Source of the DNA: Phytophthora hibernalis
Lineage: Eukaryota > Oomycota > Peronosporomycetes > Peronosporales > Peronosporaceae
DNA length: 64,000 nucleotides
Reading direction: 5' to 3'
Assembly (NCBI GenBank): GCA_012656075.1
Contig: JAAKBF010000014.1
Span: 124,001 to 188,000, forward strand
Shown here: in pieces, positions 55,902 through 64,000 of the stretch
Numbering within the stretch: the stretch's first letter is position 1
How the letters are laid out: each line of letters opens with the position of its first letter
The notes under the pieces: model-generated
What the model saw: the letters and a program-made list of their open reading frames with translations, nothing else
The model's database searches: none
What the model was told of the DNA's origin: nothing
Translations under genes and position numbers: made by a program

Positions 55902-57055
55902 GATAACTTAACTTGCCACTTTAGTGCGCGGTTTTGGGTCTGTTCCTAAAATGGACGCCGCAGATTTAATTTTGCTCAGATCGTTAATTTGAGACGTTGG
56001 GTAAAGCGCAGGCGCCGCCCTTTCAAACGCATATTTTTGATAAAAAATGAGAATTGGGTGTAATGCTATGGACATTCAAAATTGAGAGCTAAAATTAGGG
56101 TGACCCGTTTCGTGCACGGTTTGATCTCCTATCTAAAACACACCTTGTTGTCGCATTTTCAATGTACTAAAGAGACATTCGACATGAACGTTAACGCAGA
56201 GCCCTGTGCTCTTCTCACGGCAGTAGAGGGGCTAAAAATGTTGCTGTTGACCGCAGTTTGGATATATCGCTTTTACACGCCACGTACCGCCTTACATTTG
56301 TTCCTGCAGGCTTCACGACTTTTAAAAGAGCGGTACCAGGCATGAACGACTGCATGTGATAGTAGGCAAAGCCACCTGATGCGTCAGACGTTCACCACAT
56401 CCTATATGCGCAGCACAATAGAATTTAGCCTACCGATAGAATTGCTTTTTAAGACCCTACAACTCGAACTGACACGAGTTGAGCATACAACGTCATAATC
56501 ACCATTTGTCCTGAACATTCTGGAACCTGCAACACCCACAAACACGTATAGATGAGTTGCATTTGGCGGGGATCCTACCAGCACATCGCCCTGTTCTAAG
56601 CATGTCAATATTCCATCTAAAACAAAATACCCCGTCAAAATAGATGGACACACAATTCAAATGAGAGGGTTCGTCCTGGATGGCAGTCTAGTTCGCATGG
56701 GGACGCACGCAATCCGCACATGAGCATACAGGTCTCACCAATGCAGTATCGTTCTAGCGTTGTAAACAGGTCCACGAAGCTGACGTCCATCCACATCGCA
56801 GCTTGATTCCTGGTGGCGCGCGGCCTTCTTCGACTTCCTCCTTGGTCTTTGTTCGCTGGCTCACAAAACGAATAACTCCCTAAAACGATACTGTTTGATC
56901 AGATCGGTTTTTGATGTAAAAAGTAAGCACTAAGTGGTGCTGAAGAACACATCCAATTAGAAGGCTGAAAATCTAATTTGAGAGAGACGATTGGATCAAA
57001 GTCTACATCGTGCAAACAACTGGCACCGCGCACTAAAGTGGCAAATTAAATTATC
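55902..57055. mobile_element. TIR element nested in Gypsy-2 linker
   Basis: Thirty-bp inverted ends at 55,902-55,931 and 57,026-57,055 differ at two positions. They begin GATAA, and the inner 20 bases read TTGCCACTTTAGTGCGCGG. The interior (1.1 kb) has only short frames without transposase motifs. A target duplication is not obvious, so the superfamily is unknown. Confidence 0.7.
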
Positions 57056-57129
57056 GTATATTCGACGGCGAGACTGGCCGCAAGGTCAAGTCCGGGTCGG
57101 TCCAACTAGAGGCCCTGCCAGAGATGTCA

Positions 57130-58370
57130 TAGCTTCTGAAGCTCGAAGAAATGTCGATGAATAACGTTCTGGCCGATCTGAATGCCGGCGGGATCTCGGA
57201 TGGTACTCCTACAACCGGAGTTGACTCCTGAAGAAGCGAACCATTCCTCTGAAATGGACGAGTACGTCCTGGAGGAGTTCAGGAAGCAGCGCGCAACGCG
57301 CTTGGGTTCTGAGATTATCAAGATCCCGAATAACCCGGCTTACACCTTGGTCCAGGATTTCTCGGATGTGGTGTCTAAGGACCCACCGCCCCAACTCCCT
57401 CCCGATCGAGGGGTTCGGCACGAGATTGACCTCGTGCCTGGCACGAAGTACTGCGTCACGAGGTCATTGATGCCTTCTTTGCCGCCAAGGCGAAGGCAGG
57501 CATGGTCGCACTCGACGCCCACGTTCTGCGTTCGCAAGCTGAACGGGAGGTGGCGTCTGGTTCACGCTTATAACAAGCTGAACAGCGCGACGGTGCCGGC
57601 CCAGACACCCATCCCTTGAAAGGATGTGTTGTTAAACAACATGGCCGGTTGTGAGCTATATAACGCACTGGATCCGGTAGATGATACTACCAGATCCTGA
57701 TGCGTCAAAGCGATATACCGCTCACCGCGGTAAGCACCCTTAGCGGGATTCTTTGGAAATGGCTGGTGATGCCGCAGGTCCTGTCCAATTCCCCAGCGAC
57801 TTTCAATCGCTTGGTCACGCAGCTGTTCCGACCCTTACTCGTCTTCGCGCTGATGTACTTCGATGCCATCTTCGTCCATAGCCGTGCCGAGGAGGGCAAG
57901 ACGGTTATTTAGGTGCATCTTGAGCACCTCCGTCGAGTGTTCGAGGTCATGAGAGCCAACAAGCTCTATACCAACATCGACAAGTGCGTCTTTGCCACCG
58001 GAGAAATCAAGGTTCTCGGCTGTTTTGTCAGCAGCGTCGGCGTTCGGGCTGAACCCGAGAAGGGCCGAGCCATCTCAGTCTGACCGACGCCAAGATCCGA
58101 AAAGGATCTGCGTAGGTGACTGGGTTTGGCCAACTACTTGCGCAAGTACAGTACAGGCTACGCCGGATTGGCAAAGCCCTTGTCCGAAGGACATTGAGTG
58201 GCACTGGGAAAGCCACCACCAGGACGCGTTTGACAGCATCAAGGCGAGCCTTCAATGCGCGCCGGTCCTGGCTCTGCCGGACGAGACGAAGCCGCTCAGT
58301 GTCGTCTGCGACGCATCCGATTATGCAATCAGCTTGCGCGCTGTGGCAAAACGATGAGGACAGACACGAG
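57130..58370 (+). pseudogene. Gypsy-2 reverse transcriptase
   Basis: Begins VLLQPELTPEEANHSSEMDE and PPDRGVRHEIDLVPGTKYCV, then STPTFCVRKLNGRWRLVHAY and LDLVDGYYQ-type sequence with LTAVSTLSGILWKWLVMPQ. The palm motif reads YFDAIFVHS where YFDDIFVHS is expected, so the second catalytic aspartate is alanine. Connection elements (VRAEPEKGRAIS) follow. Stops and shifts near 57,618, 57,910 and 58,080 also break it. Confidence 0.8.
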
Positions 58371-58778
58371 CGAGTTATCTCGTTTCAATCCAGGCAGCTT
58401 AAGGCAGCCGAAAGGAACTACCCTGTGCACGACAAGGAGCTCCTCGCAATGGAATACGCCCTGGTGAAGTTCCGGGTGCATCTTCTGGGCTCAACACCCT
58501 TTGTGATCTACACCGACCACGCGTCCTTACGGACGGCGACTAATTCGCCACATCTGTCACAGCGAATGGCGCGCTGGTTGTCATTCTTCGCGGAATACAA
58601 TTTCCGCGTTGAATACAAGCCAGGCAAGCTGAACGTGCTTGCCGACGCGCTGTCACGCCGTCCAGACTACGAACTGGCTCACATTACGAGAGCCACGAGT
58701 GATCTGTATGATCGGATACGCATGGCGTATCGGGACGATGAGACGCTGGCGCCCATCGTCCGCTACCTCTGCCGGTAA
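58340..58778 (+). pseudogene. Gypsy-2 RNase H
   Basis: VISFQSRQLKAAERNYPVHD, KELLAMEYALVKFRVHLLGS, VIYTDHASLRT and DALSRRPDYELAHI give a complete RNase H domain, nearly identical in layout to Gypsy-1. It degrades the RNA strand of RNA-DNA hybrids during reverse transcription. Confidence 0.8.
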
Positions 58779-59420
58779 GGAAGCCAAACCGGCATGGCTC
58801 TCGCCGTGGCAGCGTTCGCGCCTGCATCGCTATGAGTGGTCAGACGGGCTACTCTACTTCCGCGTAGACCAGCCGACTCTCCTCGGGTAGTCGTTGCGAA
58901 CGACGAAGATCTGAAGTATGACATACTTCTTGAGGCGCATGACACACCTTCAGGTGGCCATATTGGCCAGGAAAAGACGTTCATTTCCGTGTCAACGCAC
59001 TTCTGGTGGGCCCACATGTATAAGTGGGTCGCCCCGTACGTCAAGCCATGTGAAACATGTCAGCGTGTGAAGCCCTCGGGCCACGCTTCGGCTCCTCTTC
59101 AGAGTCTGCCCGTTCCGGCGGACTGCTGGAAGTCAATGAGCCTTGACTTCGTATTCGGACTACCGGCTGACGCCCGGGGCAACACCGGCATCCTGGTGTT
59201 TGTCTGCCGTCTGAGCAAGATGGTGCATCTCGCTCCGGTCCCCGATACGGTGACAGGGGAACAGACGGCAAAGCTGTTCCTCGATGGCGTGTTCCGCTAT
59301 CACGGTCTCCCAGAGACCATTGTCTCTGATCAGCGGTGTCTGTGCAGACTCTCCGGGCACTTGGTCTGACCGCCTGCCTATGGTTGAGTTTGCACTCAAC
59401 AACGCGGTACACGCGTCGAC
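58770..59420 (+). pseudogene. Gypsy-2 integrase, core deleted
   Basis: The HHCC zinc region is intact (EAHDTPSGGHIGQEKT, THFWWAHMYKWV, KPCETCQRVK). The core begins SLDFVFGLP (first Asp) and reaches ETIVSDQ (second Asp). Then sequence jumps to LPMVEFALNNAVHAS-type residues: the stretch that holds the catalytic Glu (QTDGQTERVN in Gypsy-1) is missing. Integration activity is therefore lost. Confidence 0.8.
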
Positions 59421-59462
59421 CGGGTTTTCCTGTTCTACCTGAACGGGCTATGACAGCCCCAA

Positions 59463-60654
59463 GTGCCAGTGACACTGCGGGGAAGCTCTGCGGCTTTCAT
59501 CGTAAGTGGGGGAGAGGCTCGGAAAGCTCTTTCCTCCCAAGTGTCTGACGTGACACCGGTCGCATTGCGAAATCAATTAAAGACCTTTGTCGATGACAGG
59601 CTTAATATCATAAGCCGGGTTCGGGATGCTATGGCTACCGCCCAAGATAAACAAAAGAAGTACTCTGACAATCATGGAAGAGGAAACATTAACGTGTTTA
59701 ATGTGGATGAATTAGTCCTACTTGACACTAGGAACTTACCACTATATCTGGTAAGCTCCGTTGGTAGCAACAAACTGAAGCACCGCTTCATTGAACCTTT
59801 CACGGTCCTGGCCAGACATGGTGCGGTCTACACGATCGACTTGCCTAAGTCGATGACGACCCACCCGACGTTCTACGTAGGTCGTCTGAAGAGGTATCAC
59901 GATCCTCAAGGCGACGGCCCTCCTACGGAAGAGGAGGCGGTCCCCGCAAGGGCGACGTCACCTCCACGAATCGAGACGGGGTCTCAGTTGGCGGGGCCAA
60001 CGACGAAGAATACGGCCGCTGAAAAGAGGCCTGGTCGTACATCGGCTGAGGGTATGACGGACTCCCACCAATTGAAGGGCCGTACGCGTACGAGCCGTAT
60101 TGGTAAGGCTGCGCGTACGCATAAGCCTGCGGTTGAGGCTGGGACTGAGCCGGAGCTCGAGAATGAGTCTCCCGAGGGAGACGCGAGTTCAACTCGCGTC
60201 GGATCTCGGCAATCTCCCCGCAGAGATTGTCACGATCAAGCTCGGTCATCCGGCGATCCACTCGCTCGTGAATGTCACCAACTTCGTGGCGCAGATCCGC
60301 CAAGGAAACTTGCAGGGCCTCAAGAGCCCCGCGCTTCCCGGACTGTGCAGCAGCCTGTCCCCCAGGACCAAGACCCAAAGCAATCTCAAGGTCGTACCCC
60401 GGTCACGAAGTTGTCGGATCTCATCCTGCTGGACAAGCACGAACGAGTCCCTGGTCCCAGTCACGGGCCGTGGCGCCTCCTGCCGCGCCGGAGCATCGTA
60501 CTCAAATGCGTGGGAGGCCCTACCGGCTCTCCTTGATCGTAATGGGGAAACCCACTACCACGTTGAGCAAGTTCTCCGCGAGAGGCGCCGCCAAGGGAAG
60601 CACCAACTCTTGGTAAAGTGGCGGGGTTTCACAGAACTCATGGGAGCCGATTGA
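59463..60654 (+). pseudogene. Gypsy-2 post-integrase, linker and chromodomain
   Basis: RHGAVYTIDLPKSMTTHPTF and YVGRLKRYHDPQGDG give the post-integrase SH3-like region. A 200-residue Pro/Arg/Thr linker follows, whose opposite strand is also open. In another frame, PALLDRNGETHYHVEQVLRE, GKHQLLVKWRGF and an end at 60,654 give a chromodomain with the conserved KWRGF. Chromodomains steer insertion towards heterochromatin marks. Confidence 0.75.
59923..60540 (-). other. antisense coiled-coil frame in Gypsy-2 (aORF-B)
   Basis: Minus-strand frame opposite the linker. It begins near 60,520 with YDAPARQEAPRPVTGTRDSF and VLVQQDEIRQLRDRGTTLR. After one shift near 60,380 it runs 151 codons: LEALQVSLADLRHEVGDIHE, RMTELDRDNLCGEIAEIRRE, then a Gln/Tyr/Pro-rich tail (QPQPQAYAYAQPYQYG). 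The heptad-rich half followed by a low-complexity tail looks like a Gag-type or accessory assembly protein. Placement and N-terminus resemble the Gypsy-1 antisense frame. Function is unknown. Confidence 0.45.
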
Positions 60655-62021
60655 ACGGCTCTAGGTAGGCTGCCCGAAGGCTGTCGGGATCTGAAACAGA
60701 CCCGCCGGCAGCTTCGTTAGTAGTCCTGGTCTTCTCGGCCGAATGCGATGGTATAGCGACAGCAGCCGCAACGCTATACCCGCGCTCGTCGTGAGCGCTG
60801 ATCATGGCTTTACGCCGGAGCTCCTCCATTTGACTTGTTAGCTGACGCTTACTGATCAGATGAGCGAACTCGATGCGAAAGTCGCGCTGATCGAGAATGG
60901 CGGACATACTCTGTTCGGCCCCGGAGGCGGTCGATCTCGTGAGGGCAAAACCCCGAAGGAAGAGCCACTTCCAGAAAAGATCCTCCGTCTGAGCACTCGT
61001 CGAAGTGTTCACGGGTTGGACCCAGGGATAACCCCAAACGGGCACAAGCCCACCTTTGTTCTCAGCCTTCTTGCGAAGACTAGTGAACCCCTTGAGCGGG
61101 GCTTGGTGCGGGGCCAACAACACGCATCTGGCAGCCTCTAAGTTGTTGTGAAACAACGGGTGGACCTCCACCAAAGCCCGCTCGAAAGCGCCCTTGGAGA
61201 TTCGTCCTCCGATAAGGCGCGCGCTGCCACGAGCTGCTCCAAGAACAACGGAGATCCTGTGTTCTCATCGGGCGGGAAGTAGCCCTTCAAATACGGAGAC
61301 TCGACGCGCAAAGAGCCTCGCAGGCGAGCGGCTGCAAGGCGCTCCTGTTGTTCATCAAGAGCATTGACGACAACACGACAACCTCGGGCACGTGAACCTG
61401 CCCGTCCTCTTCTTCGGAATTGGACGAAGACTCGAACAACGGTCGTTCTTTCTCCGCCGTAGTCACCTCTTGGAGAGGTGACTGAGAAGCAGCACGCTTC
61501 TTGATCGTGGCGCGCTCGTCCAGAATGACACGCGCGCATGACCCTGACAGAGTCCGGTTCTTGGGAGGCGAAGCCTCCTCGACGTCGCCATCAATAGCCT
61601 CGCCCGCGGACCTTTCACCTGTGCTTCTGCACCAGCAGGAGCAGGTTTGGATGCGTCATCCCCGCGCTCACTACCCTTGGGCGATGACGGAGTGTCATCA
61701 AAGTTAGCCTCATCGCCAGAATAAATGACCAGAGCGTTAAGCTCAGTGTCGATGGAGCCAACAGGACTGTGGTCCTTTTAGACGAACCGAGCATTCGGTT
61801 TCCACAGCCCGAGTGGCCGCCTTGATGGCTTCATCGAGGGCAGAGGCCTTGCTGTGAGGCTTGGCCGGGTTGGACTTCGACCGTGAGGTCTTAGTCTTAG
61901 AAGGTGCTTTCGCACCGTGGCGTGTCTTCTTTGAGGCATGCTGCACGGGCCGATGTGTAGGCCAGGGAGTACTTGGGGTAATGCAAAGCACCCCGAAAGA
62001 GCAGCCAACCGTGGCGCTCAA
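60638..62021 (-). other. antisense reading frame between chromodomain and 3' LTR (aORF-A)
   Basis: Reading away from the 3' LTR on the minus strand: a basic Ser/Lys start (KTKTSRSKSNPAKPHSK), ASALDEAIKAATRAVETEC, an acidic middle (LFESSSNSEEEDGQVHVPEV), then LRVESPYLKGYFPPDENTGS and PLFLEQLVAARA. One missing base near 61,215 leads to IGGRISKGAFERALVEVHPL, FHNNLEAARCVLLAPHQAPL, KGFTSLRKKAENKGGLVPVW and a charged C-terminus ending at 60,638. Frame changes near 61,760, 61,590, 61,380 and 61,215 show decay, but the fragments are co-linear and protein-like over 1.38 kb. I do not recognise the family. Confidence 0.5.
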
Positions 62022-62101
62022 CTGTCGATTAAATTCGAACTCGGGAAATGTTGAGAAACGTCGTCTCGCTCCCGATTGGCTGGTACAGTCTTAGCCTAAT
62101 T

Positions 62102-62109
62102 GGGGAGGA
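62102..62109 (+). other. polypurine tract of Gypsy-2
   Basis: GGGGAGGA directly precedes the TG of the 3' LTR, the position of the plus-strand primer in LTR retrotransposons. Confidence 0.7.
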
Positions 62110-62442
62110 TGTAGCGGGCTACCAGAAGAGTGACAGGGTCACTCTTCTAAGATGGATACACATCGACTCCACGTCACTTATGGTGTGGGGCACACCGGGG
62201 CCACGTCACCGACGTACCACAGCCAACAGTTCATATTACATATAGAACAAACTATAGGTTACTTAGAAATTGTATTACAGGCCAATTTAAGGTACACCTA
62301 TAAATACACTCAGTGTTTAAACTACGATATTCTAGCCACTCAGCTCCAGCAGACCAGGATCTTGTGAACTGCCGTTCACTAAGAGTTTTTTACTCTTGAA
62401 GCTACGCTTCCTCAAGCAAGGTGCTTGAGTGACCCCGTCACA
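62110..62442 (+). repeat. 3' LTR of Gypsy-2
   Basis: A 333-bp LTR with TG...CA borders: starts TGTAGCGGGCTACC and ends CCCCGTCACA. It contains a TATAAATACAC box at about 62,299. It is flanked by GAACT and preceded by a polypurine tract. Partial identity with the remnant at 54,121-54,179 fixes its orientation. Confidence 0.85.
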
Positions 62443-64000
62443 GAACTTCTTGTGAAGCGATCAAACCAATTATCGATGGACGTATCGGGTAACTTGCTCG
62501 CGAAGATGTTTCCGCACTTGTTTCCGTACGGGCGGGGGCATCCCGGGAGAGTAGACGAGAAGCGGTATCGTAAAGGAGTGTGTTAAGTACTAGACAATGC
62601 TATCTGGACGAAAATTCGCAGAAGACGAGCTTTTTACCGTGGTTTTCTTCGATCTCATTTCGATGAAAAACATGTACACGAAAAACTCGATACGTTGTCA
62701 GCGGTTTCCGATATGTACAATGGTTATGAGACGATTGACGCCGACGCATTGCGGCGAGCACTCCTCGAAAATGAACAACGTCGCCAGGGACAACGACCCG
62801 TCGGCAGGGAACCTAGGTCGCTTGCCCATAAGTTCCTGAAAACAGTCGAAATTGCGTCATCGGCAGTCTGGGGGAACAATGCAGAACAGTTTAAGTGCAG
62901 ACAGAAGGCCATTGCGTACCAAACACGGTTTGGCCAGCCTCTTTGTTTATCACGCTCACACCAAATACCGATAATTCTCTTGCGATGGCCTATTATGCTC
63001 AGGGTTTCCTAAAAATATATGGCAATATCAATAATTGCCCTATTTTACCGTACAATAATGTATTTCTAGATGTCAGCGAAACCCGCTCAATAACTTATTT
63101 CAATGGTGCCGGTTGGTGATTAAAGTCATAATATTTCAGTACTTTAAGTTTAGAACTATATAGTACTTCGAAATATGCATTGTGTATTTCTGGCCTCTGA
63201 TGTATGCAATAATGTATTTCTTCTTCGTTTGAGCGCCTCACAATTATTTATTTCATCGACTGCCTCCCATATTATTGCAATAGTATTTTAGGAAACCCTG
63301 ATTATGCTGGTAAGGCTTCTGTGAACTCGCTGTTCGACGTTGTAGAAGCCCAAATTCCAAGCAAAACCACGTTACGTGAAGCAAGCTTGGGTAATCACAG
63401 CGCATCAGCTCGTTTGTTCATGTACCAAGTGAGTGTGTTTATCAAGCACGTATAAGGAAAAGATCCCGTGACTAAGCAACAGATGCCATTTACGGGCCTG
63501 CTTGGAGAAGATAGCGCATACTTTGGCATGGTTGAGACGCAACGCCGAGGAACGCTACATATTCATTTCTTGATTTGGCTAGCTAAAGTGCCATCGAGCA
63601 CGTCCGAGCTCGAAAAAGCACTGAATGGACCAGATTGTACAGCTTTTCGGGCGTCAGTGACATCTTACGTGGATAGCGTTGTGAGCAACAAGCTTCCTCT
63701 ACCAATTGAGCGGTACTCTTGCGCTAAATGTGGGAACCCGAACTCCGAGATCGGTTGTCTTTCTATACCCACAAGACCCAACCAGGATCCTCGACGTGGA
63801 ATATACAGCGCTCGCAAACATAAAGACATTGCTGAACCAGCTCTTCTATACTGTAAACAGTGTAAGACAAAGTTTAGCTCCCAGCACGTTTTACGAAATC
63901 TGCTTTTACAAGCACGACCTGTGCATTGGCCACCATGGGAACGCCAGCTGACAGCAGATGAGATTGAATATGTCGCCCGATATGCGCTGGTAAAGGGCTC
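62443..64000 (+). pseudogene. Helitron Rep region (part 2, truncated by window)
   Basis: Resumes with LVKRSNQLSMDVSGNLLAKM, FPHLFPYGRGHPGRVDEKRY and FAEDELFTVVFFDLISMKNM. After a shift near 62,690 the Helitron-like N domain reads SAVWGNNAEQFKCRQKAIAY and FITLTPNTDNSLAMAYYA. After the MITE it continues with GKASVNSLFDVVEAQIPSK and QQMPFTGLLGEDSAYFGMVE. The HUH-type motif GTLHIHFLIW (His codons at 63,558-63,566) follows, then a Cys-rich finger (CAKCGN, CKQCKTKF). The HIH pair marks the rolling-circle Rep nuclease. A TAA at 63,453 breaks the frame, and the catalytic tyrosines and helicase lie beyond the window. Confidence 0.8.
63000..63300. mobile_element. hAT-type MITE in the Helitron
   Basis: A 301-bp AT-rich insert with 15-bp perfect inverted ends (CAGGGTTTCCTAAAA). 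It is flanked by an 8-bp duplication ATTATGCT at 62,992-62,999 and 63,301-63,308. Excising it with one duplication restores MAYYAGKASVNSL across the junction. CAGGG ends and 8-bp duplications are typical of hAT elements. Confidence 0.9.

Larger units (their letters stand above)
54121..62442 (+). mobile_element. Ty3/gypsy chromodomain retrotransposon (Gypsy-2), defective
   Basis: Plus-strand order: truncated 5' LTR, gag with zinc knuckle, aspartic protease, linker with a nested TIR element, RT, RNase H, integrase, linker, chromodomain, an antisense coding region, polypurine tract and 3' LTR. It is flanked by GAACT. It is related to Gypsy-1 but belongs to a different subfamily. RT active-site change, an integrase core deletion and loss of most of the 5' LTR and primer site make it immobile. 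Confidence 0.9.
51794..64000 (+). mobile_element. Helitron, nested host of other insertions, 3' part beyond window
   Basis: Rep/helicase-type coding sequence runs 51,794-54,120 and resumes 62,443-64,000, split by Gypsy-2. A MITE at 63,000-63,300 splits it again. The frame across the GAACT target duplication is continuous (KTETEL then LVKRSNQL). The window ends inside the Rep region, so the helicase domain and the CTRR/hairpin 3' end are not visible. Four in-frame stops and several frame changes show an inactive copy. Confidence 0.8.

Overview
The window looks like nuclear DNA of an oomycete, most like Phytophthora or another member of the Peronosporales. The signs are compact genes with short GT-AG introns (74-85 nt), oomycete-type initiator motifs (CCATTCC-like cores) just upstream of starts, a very long Thr/Pro/Glu mucin of the cyst-germination (CAR) kind, an RWP-RK factor, a flagellar PACRG gene, and a dense load of transposons including chromodomain Ty3/gypsy elements. 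The species is inferred from gene content, not proven.

Host genes lie in three islands. Island 1 (1.3-7.0 kb) has a membrane-anchored S33-type alpha/beta-hydrolase (minus strand) whose nucleophile serine appears to be glycine, divergent from an RWP-RK transcription factor. Island 2 (24.0-36.9 kb) has a transmembrane mucin with 41 nearly identical 123-bp repeats, a membrane-anchored sedolisin (S53) peptidase, a MAPKK-like kinase, PACRG, and a broken GNAT acetyltransferase. A decayed NBP35/NUBP1 copy follows at 37.3-37.8 kb. The RWP-RK, mucin, S53 and kinase genes carry single-base frameshifts that are all of the missing-base type. Most lie at homopolymers, so consensus errors or very recent decay should be considered before calling them pseudogenes.

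The rest is mobile DNA. 7.5-8.7 kb: a Tc1/mariner-like non-autonomous element. 9.2-15.5 kb: Gypsy-1 (minus strand), with a tRNA-like insertion in gag. 15.7-17.4 kb: a pogo-like transposase. 18.4-22.6 kb: a MULE transposase followed by a Ulp1-type cysteine protease. 37.9-39.6 kb: a Tc1 element with IR/DR ends. 40.2-42.0 kb: a SINE-like sequence and a hAT transposase. 42.4-48.6 kb: a giant foldback with two 2.9-kb arms. 49.6-50.4 kb: a second pogo/CENP-B-like remnant. 51.8 kb to the window end: a Helitron that has been invaded several times.

The Helitron is the clearest record of nesting. Gypsy-2 (54,121-62,442) sits inside it with a 5-bp target duplication (GAACT). A TIR element (55,902-57,055) sits inside Gypsy-2. 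A 301-bp hAT-type MITE (63,000-63,300) with an 8-bp duplication (ATTATGCT) sits in the Rep region of the Helitron. Both Gypsy copies carry, antisense to the integrase-chromodomain linker, a coiled-coil-like reading frame with similar starts. Gypsy-2 also has a further antisense reading frame before its 3' LTR. This antisense coding capacity is the best candidate for something undescribed.
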